Of a stretch of DNA of 64,000 nt, positions 27,064 to 35,635 are shown in pieces. The DNA is taken from assembly GCA_964644845.1 (NCBI GenBank), contig CAZXXS010000012.1, positions 87,823 to 151,822 of the forward strand, written 5' to 3'. The translations under genes were made by a program, and so were the position numbers. The DNA is from Geothermovivens sp964644845. GTDB lineage: Bacteria; Zhuqueibacterota; Zhuqueibacteria; Oleimicrobiales; Geothermoviventaceae. The notes under the pieces are model-generated. The model had not been told where the DNA came from. It saw nothing but the letters and a program-made list of their open reading frames with translations, and ran no database searches. Numbering within the stretch: position 1 is the first letter of the stretch; each line of letters opens with the position of its first letter.

Positions 27064-27740
27064 CGTTTTCCTCCTTTGGTTCTGCCAAGAAAGAGTCTCA
27101 AGGGCAGTTTGCTGCGGTCCACGGGAACGGCCACCGGAGGTTCCGGCAAGCCAAGCCATTCTACCAGACCTCGCCAGGCCAGAAACGCCGTCAGAGCTGC
27201 CACAACGGCATCCAACTCGTCGTGCGTTGGCAGACGCTGAATGTCCCAGCTGAGCCCAGCTTCCCGAAGCGCCTCCAGCAGCCACAGGCGCACCTCTCGG
27301 CGCCCTTTGGGCCTGGGGTAATCTTTTCCCCACAACATCACTTTTGTCGCGTGGGGGTACACCTCCACAAGCTGAAAGCCCGCTCCCCCAAGCTTTTGAG
27401 CAAGCCTTACGCAGCGAAGAGCCCACGGTTTGGCAAAACTCTTCGACGTGGTGAAAAAACAACCGATCCCGCGTCTGGCCAAAGCCACCTCTGCAGCTCG
27501 GCGGGCTTCGGGTAGTTCACCCCGTATGAACGCATCCTCCGACATCCTCCCTGGTAAGACCGTCGGACCGTCGAAACCCACGAGTTCCACGTTGTCCGGA
27601 CCCAAGTTCTGCAACCAGCCGAGGATCGCCTCGTCCGATTGGAGCAGCTGTACGTCTTGCACCCGCCCGAACTCGTCCACGGCAGCGGCCGCCGTGGCTT
27701 TTTTCGGTGCTGCGGTCGGATCGAGTCCTGCAAAAGTCAT
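27060..27740 (-). CDS. DUF429 family protein, predicted RNase H-fold
   Basis: A 226-aa DUF429 protein. TFAGLDPTAAPKKATAAAAV carries the first-strand Asp, VELVGFDGPT the second acidic position, and RRGIGCFFTT and LVEVYPHATKVML are family hallmarks. THDELDAVVAALTAFLA provides the late acidic residues. The fold is predicted to be RNase H/resolvase-like and possibly nucleolytic; no activity is established to my knowledge. ATG 27740 follows GGAG directly, too close for normal initiation, so the start may be elsewhere nearby. It is the first gene of the overlapping trio. Confidence 0.8.
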   Translation of the reverse strand: MTFAGLDPTAAPKKATAAAAVDEFGRVQDVQLLQSDEAILGWLQNLGPDNVELVGFDGPTVLPGRMSEDAFIRGELPEARRAAEVALARRGIGCFFTTSKSFAKPWALRCVRLAQKLGGAGFQLVEVYPHATKVMLWGKDYPRPKGRREVRLWLLEALREAGLSWDIQRLPTHDELDAVVAALTAFLAWRGLVEWLGLPEPPVAVPVDRSKLPLRLFLGRTKGGKR

Positions 27741-27853
27741 CTCCAGAACCCACAACAAGCACGCACTCACGCCACACGCCGTGGATGCAAAAACCACTTG
27801 CTGAAGAACTTCAGCGAACCCGTTTGCTCACTGTCACAAAGTTACCAAGGTTT

Positions 27854-27883
27854 TTGTTTGATTTATCCGAAGACTTTTTACAT
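27854..27883 (+). promoter_or_regulatory. Possible promoter of nadE
   Basis: TTGTTT (27854-27859) and TTACAT (27878-27883) are 18 nt apart in an AT-rich stretch unlike the surroundings, just upstream of the inverted repeat. The -10 is a poor match, so this is tentative. Confidence 0.35.
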
Positions 27884-27899
27884 TCAACCCCAAGCAATT

Positions 27900-27929
27900 G
27901 TTCAACCTTAGCGCTGGCGCTGGTTGAAC
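27900..27929 (+). promoter_or_regulatory. Perfect inverted repeat in the nadE leader (operator or RNA hairpin)
   Basis: GTTCAACC (27900-27907) is perfectly complementary to GGTTGAAC (27922-27929), and the centre contains a further AGCG-CTGG-CGCT pairing. It lies 32 nt upstream of the nadE ATG. It could be a dyad operator for an NAD-responsive repressor or a leader hairpin; there is no T run, so it is not an intrinsic terminator. Confidence 0.5.
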
Positions 27930-27961
27930 ACGAATCGTGAAAACAAAGGACGTGCGCCGAA

Positions 27962-29710
27962 ATGGCCGACGGAAAGCTACGCATTGCGCTGGCACAAATC
28001 AACACCGTTGTTGGGGACTTCGCCGGCAACCAGAAGCGCATCCTCAACGCAGTGGACCGGGCCCGTAGGTTCGGCGCCGATCTCGTCGCGTTTCCGGAGC
28101 TCACAGTGACCGGCTACCCCCCTGAGGATTTGCTGCTCCGACATTCTTTCGTCGCCCAAGCGGAGCGCGTTGTTCACGAACTCGCCCCGCAGATCAAGGA
28201 CGTGACGGCGATCGTCGGTTTCCCGGAGCGCCGAAACGGACACCTGTACAACGCCGCAGCGGTAATCGCTGATGGCTACGTCGCTACCACCTACCAGAAA
28301 ATCCATTTGCCCAACTACGGTGTTTTCGACGAGAAGCGCTACTTCGAACCAGGCGACGAGCCCGTCGTGCTACAACTCAACGGCGTGAACGTCGGCATCA
28401 ACATCTGCGAGGACATCTGGTTTCCCGACGTGGCCGCCGTGCAGGCCCTTAAAGGCGACGCCGAGTTGCTTCTGAACATCTCGGCCAGTCCTTACCACGC
28501 CGGCAAACGCAAGGTCCGTCAGGAATTGGTGACAAGTCGAGCCCGCGACAACTGGGTCTGGGTCGCCATGGTCAATCTGGTCGGAGGACAAGACGAACTC
28601 GTTTTCGACGGCAACTCCGTCGTAGCTGATTTCACCGGCAAACCGTACACTGGTGGCAAATCGTTCGAAGAAGATCTCATCCTTTTCGACGTGGATGCCG
28701 ACGCCGTTCAGCGGGCCCGTCGCCTCGATCCGCAGTTTGCCTCTCTAAGCGAAGGCTACGATGCACCCATGTCGCTTCGCGTCGTCAAACTGCAAAATCG
28801 CGAGGCACCGAAAAAAAAGCCACCGCTCGAGATCCGCTCGCCCGAAGAACTTGCCCCCGGCGAGCTGGAAGAAATCTACGGTGCCCTGGTGCTCGGTGTG
28901 CGCGACTACGTGCACAAAAACGGTTTCGACAAAGTGGTACTTGGCCTGAGTGGCGGGATCGATTCGGCGCTCACCGCCGCCATCGCCGTCGATGCACTCG
29001 GATCGGACAATGTGATGGGTGTGACCATGCCCAGTCAGTTCTCCAGCACGGGTAGCGTGGCCGATTCCGAAAAGCTGGCCAGGAACCTGGGCATCCGGTT
29101 CGAACAAGTTCCGATTCGAGAAATCTTCGACCAGTATCTGAACGTACTCGAGCCGCATTTTCGCGGCTTACCGCCGGACATCACCGAAGAAAATTTGCAA
29201 GCCCGGATTCGCGGCAACTTGCTAATGGCCTTCGCCAACAAGTTCAACTGGATCGTCCTTTCCACGGGCAATAAGAGCGAACTCAGCGTAGGTTACTGCA
29301 CGATCTACGGCGACATGGTCGGCGGCTTTGCAGTGCTCAAAGACGTACCCAAGACACTTGTCTACCGGCTGGCCCATTACCGTAACCAGCGCGCCGGGTA
29401 CGATTTGATCCCCGAGGCCATCTTGACCAAGCCGCCGTCGGCCGAGCTTCGTCCCAACCAGAAGGATCAAGACACACTACCACCCTACGAAATTCTGGAC
29501 CCAATTATCGAAGCGTACGTGGAACGCGACATGAGTTTCCAGGAAATCGTGGCGCTCGGCTTTGACCCCGGCGTGGTCCGGGATGTGATTCGGCGTGTCG
29601 ATCTGGCCGAGTACAAACGGCGCCAGGCACCGCCGGGCGTCAAGATCACGCCACGGGCTTTCGGGAAGGATCGAAGGATGCCAATCACCAACCGTTACCG
29701 CGAAGCTTAG
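27962..29710 (+). CDS. nadE: Glutamine-dependent NAD+ synthetase
   Basis: A 582-aa two-domain enzyme for the final step of NAD synthesis, amidating deamido-NAD with ammonia from glutamine. The N-terminal nitrilase-type domain has the Glu-Lys-Cys triad in FPELTVTGYPPEDLL, YQKIHLPNYGVFDEKRY and INICEDIWFPD. The C-terminal synthetase domain begins about residue 310 with the PP-loop GLSGGIDSALTAA, then STGNKSELSVGYCT and a late FPxxNR-type basic end. AAAGGA lies upstream of the ATG. It heads the plus-strand island and is followed by a terminator. Confidence 0.95.
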   Translation: MADGKLRIALAQINTVVGDFAGNQKRILNAVDRARRFGADLVAFPELTVTGYPPEDLLLRHSFVAQAERVVHELAPQIKDVTAIVGFPERRNGHLYNAAAVIADGYVATTYQKIHLPNYGVFDEKRYFEPGDEPVVLQLNGVNVGINICEDIWFPDVAAVQALKGDAELLLNISASPYHAGKRKVRQELVTSRARDNWVWVAMVNLVGGQDELVFDGNSVVADFTGKPYTGGKSFEEDLILFDVDADAVQRARRLDPQFASLSEGYDAPMSLRVVKLQNREAPKKKPPLEIRSPEELAPGELEEIYGALVLGVRDYVHKNGFDKVVLGLSGGIDSALTAAIAVDALGSDNVMGVTMPSQFSSTGSVADSEKLARNLGIRFEQVPIREIFDQYLNVLEPHFRGLPPDITEENLQARIRGNLLMAFANKFNWIVLSTGNKSELSVGYCTIYGDMVGGFAVLKDVPKTLVYRLAHYRNQRAGYDLIPEAILTKPPSAELRPNQKDQDTLPPYEILDPIIEAYVERDMSFQEIVALGFDPGVVRDVIRRVDLAEYKRRQAPPGVKITPRAFGKDRRMPITNRYREA

Positions 29711-29747
29711 GGCGCGCACTGTTGGATGTCCCCGCCGCGCCCGGAAA

Positions 29748-29807
29748 GCCTTCACGGCGTGGATTGGCGTCCGATCACGGACGTGAAGGCAAGGTCGTGT
29801 TTTTTTC
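29748..29807 (+). terminator. Probable terminator after nadE
   Basis: GCCTTCACG (29748-29756) pairs perfectly with CGTGAAGGC (29782-29790), and a run of seven T residues begins about 10 nt downstream. The offset between stem and T run makes it less than ideal. Confidence 0.5.
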
Positions 29808-29921
29808 GGATTGAGGGACCGGCTGGCAAGTTACCCACTCCGGACCCAAATTTGGCTGGCGTTGCAGCGCACGGAGAAACGTCAGCGCTGTCGGCAAAGT
29901 GGCTAATTTGGAAGACCAACG

Positions 29922-31181
29922 ATGAGATCACGTCTGGCACAGACGTTTCGATTTGCACTTGTCGCAGTGGTGGTGCTCGGTTTGGCTTTTCTGTCCGCAC
30001 ATCAGCTACGCGGCAGCAAAACACTGAAATTGTCGCTTCGCGCCCAGGCTCTGCCGGAACGTGTGGTGCGCTGGGTGCACGTGGCCGCCGCTGCAAAAGA
30101 TGTCGACGTTGCAGTTACTGCAAGCCGCGTCCTCGTGCGTTCTTCAACGAACCAGTGGAGACCGGTCTTCGCGGTGGACTCCTCCCTTGTGGCGCTGGAG
30201 GCTTCGCCCCGTGGACACTTCTTCGGCGTCCTGAGCTACACCCGTCGGCCAAAGCCGGGCGCCCCCGGTGAGTTAACGCTTCACCTCCGCGATGCCTCGG
30301 GCGCCATCCTGGGCAGCTGGAATCTGCCTTGGGACTACGACCGACCCGTTCCTGCCCTGGCTCTTGCCCGCGGCGCTTCAGCCGTGGCAGTCGGGTGGGC
30401 AGACGTCGGGATCGTGTGGGTTTTTTCGCCCGGCAAATCCGAACCCGCGCGGGTCGACCTTTACGCCGACGACACCTACGGCTACGAACGCTGTTTGTGC
30501 TTCGCGTACGACGACAGTATGAACCAATTCATCGTCCTGGCAACCAGGCACGGCATCAACCCTACCGCATCCTCCCAGGCCGAACGGTCCGTCGGTGCTC
30601 GACTTTTTTGGATCAATCCAAGCGGGCAAATGCTGAAGAGCCTGGCACTCGAAACCGAGGGCGTGACAACGCTCCGATTCGACCGCAGCTCACGCATCCT
30701 CGTGGTGGGTGGCACGGATTTCCCCGCACCGGACCGCCCCCTACCCTATGCTGAGGTTCGGTCGGCCGATGGACGTCTGGTAACCCGGGTCGAGCAGGTT
30801 ACTCCCGAGAATTTCGCCATCACGCCGGACCGCCGCTTGTCTGTCCTCGCGGATCCATCCGGGGCAGTGGCGGTAGACCTTCTGCAGAAGCTCGAACTTT
30901 GGCGGCACACTCCGGCGACAGACAACCGCAGCATCCTCGACGCTGTTGTCGTGGACAAACCGGCCTGTGTGGCGCTGCTCAGCGCCACGGTTGCTTTCCG
31001 GGAAAACACATTCCTTTACATCGAACCCAAAGTCTCACTGGTTAACAGGCGAGGAAAACAAATCGGCGTTACCGCTTTCCCGGACACTTTGCTGGCAGAG
31101 GCGCGTTTGGCTCCTGATCCCCGTGGCGGTCTACGTGTGCTGACCCAGGACCGCATCTGGACTGTTTCGCTGGCTCAGTAG
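29922..31181 (+). CDS. Membrane-anchored extracytoplasmic protein, propeller-like, unknown function
   Basis: 419 aa, no recognised family. An N-terminal helix (FALVAVVVLGLAFLSAHQL, residues about 11-29) should anchor or secrete it. The rest is beta-rich with repeating blocks of the form xVLVRSSTNQW, FFGVLSYTRR, AVAVGWADVG, FIVLATRHG, ILVVGGTDFP and LSVLADPSG, consistent with a WD/PQQ-like propeller. No catalytic motif is visible. It ends 8 bases before the M23 peptidase gene, so the two are probably co-transcribed; a role in sensing or supporting the secreted peptidase is speculation. GGAAG precedes the ATG. Confidence 0.75.
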   Translation: MRSRLAQTFRFALVAVVVLGLAFLSAHQLRGSKTLKLSLRAQALPERVVRWVHVAAAAKDVDVAVTASRVLVRSSTNQWRPVFAVDSSLVALEASPRGHFFGVLSYTRRPKPGAPGELTLHLRDASGAILGSWNLPWDYDRPVPALALARGASAVAVGWADVGIVWVFSPGKSEPARVDLYADDTYGYERCLCFAYDDSMNQFIVLATRHGINPTASSQAERSVGARLFWINPSGQMLKSLALETEGVTTLRFDRSSRILVVGGTDFPAPDRPLPYAEVRSADGRLVTRVEQVTPENFAITPDRRLSVLADPSGAVAVDLLQKLELWRHTPATDNRSILDAVVVDKPACVALLSATVAFRENTFLYIEPKVSLVNRRGKQIGVTAFPDTLLAEARLAPDPRGGLRVLTQDRIWTVSLAQ

Positions 31182-31189
31182 GATTCGAA

Positions 31190-33391
31190 ATGACACTGCG
31201 GCACTTCCTCTCGTCGATTCTTGCCCTGGCTTCTCTTGCTGCGGGTGGAGCGCAGGCCCAGTACGGCTGGCCTGTGACACCGTTCAACAGCAGTCAGCTC
31301 ATCACCGGCACATTTTGCGAGTACCGGCCCACGCTCAGTTCACCTCACTTCCACAACGGCGTGGACATTCCCAAAGCCGATGGTTCGCCCGTCTACGCCG
31401 TCACAGACGGAACGGTGAGCAGCATTCAACGCACGGGAGGCAACGCCTACGTCCGGGTGGGCGAGTTTGCTTACGTGCACATCAAACCAGCCCCCAATCT
31501 GACAGTCGGTTCCAGGGTCAAGGCCCATCAAACTGTGATCGGAACCATTCTGTCGGGTGCCGGACACGTTCATTTCATCGAGGGTACGTACGACCACGAA
31601 CGCAACGCGCTGCGATCCGGAGGCGGGCTCACCCCGTACGTGGATCCGTGGGCCCCGATCGTACGCTACATCCGTTTCTACCCGGACGGTTCATCGCAAC
31701 CGTTTCCGGGCAATCACGTTAGCGGGAAAATCGATCTGGTCGCCAAAGTCGATGAGCAAAATGGTCCACCCAGCTCATCCCTGGCCTGTCGCAACAACGG
31801 GACCTACGAGCTCGGCTACGCCGTTCTTGACTCCGACAGTGTCACAGTTCTCCTCCGTAGCGGCGTACGTTTCCGTTTCCTCACGAAACCCAGCAACCGC
31901 TACGTCCACAACGTTTTCCTAAAAAAGTTGTCCAGCATCACCAGCCACGTGTACATCGCCACCAACCACGTCGATCGCAATGGCTACTTGGACACCGGAG
32001 AGCTGGGGCCTGGGCGTTACTACGCCCTGGTGTGGGCCCGCGACACCCGGGGTAATGCCGACACGCTGGTGGTCCCTTTTTACGTGGTTCCGGAGGACAA
32101 AACTCCCCCTGCCCCACCCGAACTCCTGTTAGTGCGCGGCGACAGCTCGAGCTTCGAAATTCGGTGGAAACGCAGTCCGGAACCCGACGTGGTCGGGTAC
32201 CGACTTTGGTACAGCTTCGACAACCGCGACTGGAAACTGAAGTTCACCGAGCACCAGCTACCGGCCGACTGCACATCTGTGACTTTTCGGGCGACACTGC
32301 ACCGACCCCTCTACTTTCGCCTCACGGCAGTGGACAACGCCCCTTTGCCAAACGAAAGCGCACCCTCAGATGTTTACGGAATGCAGCAGGGAGTTGCGCC
32401 GCTCCTGATTGTGGACGGCTTTCATCGTTCCCCAGAGCAGGGAAGTGCGTGGTCGCAGCCATCTCACCCGTTCGCTTTCTTCTACGCCCAGGCCTTGCCC
32501 GAAGAGCAGCGGAACACGCTCGGCTTTGCCACCTGCTCCGAAGACGCTGTTCTCGATTCCGCCGTGCAGCTGAAGGACTTCGGCGAAATCGTGTGGTTCA
32601 CGGGCGACAACGGCGGCGGACGTCAGGCCGTGTCGGATTCGGCCATCTCGCTGCTGGACCACTGGCTGCAAACAACACCGTACGCGCGGTTGCTGCTGGC
32701 AGGGGCCAACCTGGCATCCAGCCTGGATTCCACCACTAACCCCTACGCTTCAGCTTCGGCGAACGCTTTCTTACGGAATCTTCTTGGCGTGGCTCCCTGC
32801 GGCCGTCGCTCTGGGATCGGCTCGCTTTCCTTAGTCCAGCAGTCGGAAACCACGCTACGCTTCGGGCACGGTCCGTTCACACCGGACAGTGTGGATGCTC
32901 TTTGCCCCCTCGGCGGTACCACACCGCTGCTTCGTTTTGCGAGCGACTCGGTGGCGGCGCTCACACTTTGTGAGAGACAAAGCTACCACGTCGCCCTGCT
33001 TTCCGTGCCTGTACCGGCCATCGACCAGCCCGACTCGCAGCGCTTTGTCCTGGAATTGGCTCTTGCTAACTTGAACGCTTCGGTTTCCAATCAGGCGCAC
33101 CCGGCCGCACCCGGCCGCTTTGAACTCAGCCCTGCGTACCCCAATCCGTTCAACAGCAGCACGACGCTGCAGATCCAGATCCCACGGGCCGCTCACCTGC
33201 GCGTCGATCTGTACGACGTCCGGGGGCGGCAGGTTCGCACCCTCTTCGACGGGTTTGCACGCGCCCAGCGGTTGCGCCTCACGTGGGACGGTCGAAGTTC
33301 AAGCGGCCGATCGTGTCCGAGCGGCATTTACCTTTGTCGCGTGCAGCTTGGATCCCACTCACAAACACGCCGGATCTTGCTCCTCAGGTAG
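31190..33391 (+). CDS. Secreted M23 peptidase-like protein with fibronectin III and C-terminal sorting domain
   Basis: 733 aa. A signal peptide (ILALASLAAGGAQA) is followed by a LytM/M23 domain (about residues 40-150) with zinc ligands in SPHFHNGVDIP (H and D) and GHVHF (HxH). A second beta domain, a fibronectin-III-like domain (PPAPPELLLVRGDSSSFEI, about 305-395) and a Rossmann-like region (LLIVDGFHRSPEQGS to about 600) follow. The end has the YPNPFN motif, LYDVRGRQVRTL and SGIYLCRVQ, a FlgD-Ig/T9SS type A-like tail. It may cut cell-wall crosslinks or act as a regulatory endopeptidase after export. Confidence 0.85.
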   Translation: MTLRHFLSSILALASLAAGGAQAQYGWPVTPFNSSQLITGTFCEYRPTLSSPHFHNGVDIPKADGSPVYAVTDGTVSSIQRTGGNAYVRVGEFAYVHIKPAPNLTVGSRVKAHQTVIGTILSGAGHVHFIEGTYDHERNALRSGGGLTPYVDPWAPIVRYIRFYPDGSSQPFPGNHVSGKIDLVAKVDEQNGPPSSSLACRNNGTYELGYAVLDSDSVTVLLRSGVRFRFLTKPSNRYVHNVFLKKLSSITSHVYIATNHVDRNGYLDTGELGPGRYYALVWARDTRGNADTLVVPFYVVPEDKTPPAPPELLLVRGDSSSFEIRWKRSPEPDVVGYRLWYSFDNRDWKLKFTEHQLPADCTSVTFRATLHRPLYFRLTAVDNAPLPNESAPSDVYGMQQGVAPLLIVDGFHRSPEQGSAWSQPSHPFAFFYAQALPEEQRNTLGFATCSEDAVLDSAVQLKDFGEIVWFTGDNGGGRQAVSDSAISLLDHWLQTTPYARLLLAGANLASSLDSTTNPYASASANAFLRNLLGVAPCGRRSGIGSLSLVQQSETTLRFGHGPFTPDSVDALCPLGGTTPLLRFASDSVAALTLCERQSYHVALLSVPVPAIDQPDSQRFVLELALANLNASVSNQAHPAAPGRFELSPAYPNPFNSSTTLQIQIPRAAHLRVDLYDVRGRQVRTLFDGFARAQRLRLTWDGRSSSGRSCPSGIYLCRVQLGSHSQTRRILLLR

Positions 33392-33419
33392 TTTCCAAAA
33401 CCAACAGAGAGGGTAACCA

Positions 33420-34325
33420 ATGAGCTCCGGAGCCGAGGTCTGGAGGCCGTACCAGCACATCTTTTTCGACTGCGACAGCACGCTGACGCAGATCGAAGGC
33501 ATCGATGAGCTCGCCAGGCTGGTTGGAAAGGACGACGAAGTCCGCGAACTCACCCGGCTGGCAATGGAGGGCGAAATTGACCTCGAAGAAGCGCTACGAC
33601 GCCGCCTTGAGTTGTTGCGGCCTACCCGCGGCCAAATTGAACAGCTCGGGGAACTGTACGTGCGGCGTTTGGTGCCGGATGCCCGGGATGTGGTACGCGC
33701 GCTGGTGTTCCTGGGACGCCAGGTGTACATCGTGAGCGGCGGCTTCGTGCTGGCGCTACGCCGTCTTGCCGCTCATCTTGGGATTCCCCAGGCTAACGTA
33801 CTCGGTGTTGACCTGTGGTTCGACGAGCTTCAGGGCGAGTGGTTCCGCTACCACAAACACCAGTACCGTCCCAACCCCGACGAGCGGTACCTCGCGCTCG
33901 ACGACAGTGCCCCAACCGTCCGTAGCACCGGGAAAGCGACGGCAATTCGCAACCTTGGCCCCCTCGCTGGTGGGACTTTGCTTGTTGGAGACGGCGCCAG
34001 CGATCTCGCCGCCAGAGAAGCCGTCGATCTCTTCGTCGGCTACGGCGGCATCGCCCAACGGGCTGCAGTGCGGGAAACCGCAGACATCTTCCTCCCGCAT
34101 CCCAGCTTGGCCCCCGTTCTCGCCCTCGCTGCAGGTTCTCAAGACGCTTCCCGTCTGCTGGGGTCCGAATTTGCGCGCCTGTTCCGGAAGGGCGTTGAGC
34201 TCTTCGCGAGCACCGCACGTGTCCGCCGCACAGATCTGAAAACCTTGCCAGATGTGTTTTCCAATTGGTTGCACGGCCAGAACACTACGCAACAACTGGA
34301 ACCCCAAACCAACGGGATACTCTGA
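33420..34325 (+). CDS. serB: HAD-superfamily phosphatase, probable phosphoserine phosphatase
   Basis: A 301-aa HAD-IB phosphatase. Motif I is HIFFDCDSTLT (nucleophile and acid Asp), a four-helix cap follows (EGIDELARLVG with the substrate-binding Glu), motif II is YIVSGGF and motifs III/IV are in KATAIRNL and LLVGDGASDLAA. The arrangement matches SerB rather than sugar phosphatases. A C-terminal extension of about 80 residues is unusual. It is followed one base after its stop by an aminotransferase and then by serA, giving all three phosphorylated serine-pathway activities. GAGGG precedes the ATG. Confidence 0.85.
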   Translation: MSSGAEVWRPYQHIFFDCDSTLTQIEGIDELARLVGKDDEVRELTRLAMEGEIDLEEALRRRLELLRPTRGQIEQLGELYVRRLVPDARDVVRALVFLGRQVYIVSGGFVLALRRLAAHLGIPQANVLGVDLWFDELQGEWFRYHKHQYRPNPDERYLALDDSAPTVRSTGKATAIRNLGPLAGGTLLVGDGASDLAAREAVDLFVGYGGIAQRAAVRETADIFLPHPSLAPVLALAAGSQDASRLLGSEFARLFRKGVELFASTARVRRTDLKTLPDVFSNWLHGQNTTQQLEPQTNGIL

Positions 34326-34326
34326 G

Positions 34327-35409
34327 ATGACTCCGGTTGAACAACGTTCGCAGCGACTGCGCCTGTTTATCCCAGGACCAACAGAGGTGGCACCAGAGGT
34401 TTTGGAGGATTTCTCCCGTCCCCCCATCGGTCACCGTACAGACGAGGCCAGGCAACTCATCTTTCGAGTCACCCAAAAGGCCAAGAAACTGTTGAACACA
34501 GATCAGACGGTGTTACTTTCCACCAGCTCCGCTACCGGTCTGATGGAGGCCGCCGTCCGCAATCTTGTTCAAAAGACCGTACTGTGTGCGGTGAACGGCG
34601 CTTTCAGCGCGCGTTGGCACAAGATCGCTGTAGCCAACGGCAAAGACGCCACGCGACTTGACTTCCCACTGGGTAGACCCGTGGATCCCGACAGGTTGCG
34701 TCGCGCGCTTCGCGAGCGTCCCGTCGAGGCGGTAACTGTGGTCCACAATGAGACGTCGACCGGGGTAATTTCTCCACTCGCAGAAATCGCTGACGTGCTG
34801 CGCGATTTTCCGGAAACCTTGCTCCTGGTGGATGCTGTCACCTCGATGGGAGCTGTGCCGATCTCCTTTGACGAGCTCGGCCTGGACGTGTGTCTGGCGT
34901 CTGTTCAAAAAGCACTTGCTCTACCGCCCGGTTTCGCGCTCTGCGCCGTTTCGGAGCGCGCTCTACAACGCGCCGCGACGGTGCAAAACCGGGGCTACTA
35001 CTTCGACTTTCTCCTGATGAAAGACTACGCAGAGCGCGGACAAACGCCGATTACACCGTCGCTACCGCACCTCTACGGCCTCGACCACCAGCTCGACCGC
35101 ATTCTGGAGGAAGGTCTCGAGCGACGCTACCAGCGTCATTTGCGAATGGCTGCCCTCGTTCAGAACTGGGCACAGGACCGTTTGGCGCTTTTCGCCGACC
35201 CGTCCGCGCTGTCGCCTACAGTCACCGCCGTGGCAACCGGGAACAAACTCGCGCCGCAGGACATTCTGGCATTCGCCAGACAACACGGTTACCTTCTCGC
35301 TTCCGGCTACGGTGAACTGAAGGACCAAACGTTTCGCATCGCACACATGGGTGAGTTGCAGGAGCAGGACATTCGAGATCTCCTCTCCACGCTGGACCGC
35401 TTGTTCTGA
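34327..35409 (+). CDS. Class V aminotransferase (AGAT/SGAT type), candidate phosphoserine aminotransferase
   Basis: A 360-aa fold-type I PLP enzyme of the alanine-glyoxylate/serine-glyoxylate group. It starts LRLFIPGPTEVAPEVL, has SSSATGLMEAAVRNL at the cofactor phosphate site, VHNETSTGV, VDAVTSMGA with the cofactor-contacting Asp, and the Schiff-base lysine in SVQKALALPPG. It is not a canonical SerC, yet lies between serB and serA; SGAT-like enzymes doing the SerC reaction are known in other lineages, so 3-phosphohydroxypyruvate transamination is the best guess. The start was chosen just after the serB stop rather than the longer overlapping frame. Confidence 0.85.
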   Translation: MTPVEQRSQRLRLFIPGPTEVAPEVLEDFSRPPIGHRTDEARQLIFRVTQKAKKLLNTDQTVLLSTSSATGLMEAAVRNLVQKTVLCAVNGAFSARWHKIAVANGKDATRLDFPLGRPVDPDRLRRALRERPVEAVTVVHNETSTGVISPLAEIADVLRDFPETLLLVDAVTSMGAVPISFDELGLDVCLASVQKALALPPGFALCAVSERALQRAATVQNRGYYFDFLLMKDYAERGQTPITPSLPHLYGLDHQLDRILEEGLERRYQRHLRMAALVQNWAQDRLALFADPSALSPTVTAVATGNKLAPQDILAFARQHGYLLASGYGELKDQTFRIAHMGELQEQDIRDLLSTLDRLF

Positions 35410-35425
35410 GACCAGCTGCGGAGCC

Positions 35426-35503
35426 AACCCGGGAAAGCCGGTTGAAACGCATTCACGGATCTTCAGGGAAAGACGTGGGTCACCCGTCCGCTGAAGCCCC
35501 GTG
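35426..35503 (+). promoter_or_regulatory. Candidate structured RNA leader upstream of serA
   Basis: Two hairpins are visible. The first pairs AACC-GG with CC-GGTT (35426-35443) around a GAAAG loop. The second stacks CACGG/CCGTG (35454-35458 with 35499-35503), CTTCAG/CTGAAG (35461-35466 with 35491-35496) and GAC-GGG/CCC-GTC (35472-35488), with small internal loops. It matches no riboswitch class I know. It could also be an attenuator or chance structure; no T run follows. Confidence 0.4.
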
Positions 35504-35635
35504 AAGACGCCCTACAAACACCGGAAAGAGTTACTGGGAAGTTGAAACCGTGGGCACGAGACCGCTCGTTTTGGTAAACAGTGGCAACCACGTTGCGCAC
35601 ACAGTCTACGAACTGTCAAACCTTCTGAGGTGACG

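Noticed and set aside
27064..27462. Upstream extension of the second metallophosphoesterase frame
   Set aside because: It overlaps the DUF429 gene, lacks a ribosome site and gives Gly/Ala/Arg-rich sequence; the ATGA junction at 27063 marks the real start.
35410..35635. Possible known riboswitch (cobalamin, glycine, THF) before serA
   Set aside because: None of the core motifs I know for these classes is present, so it is reported only as an unassigned structured leader.
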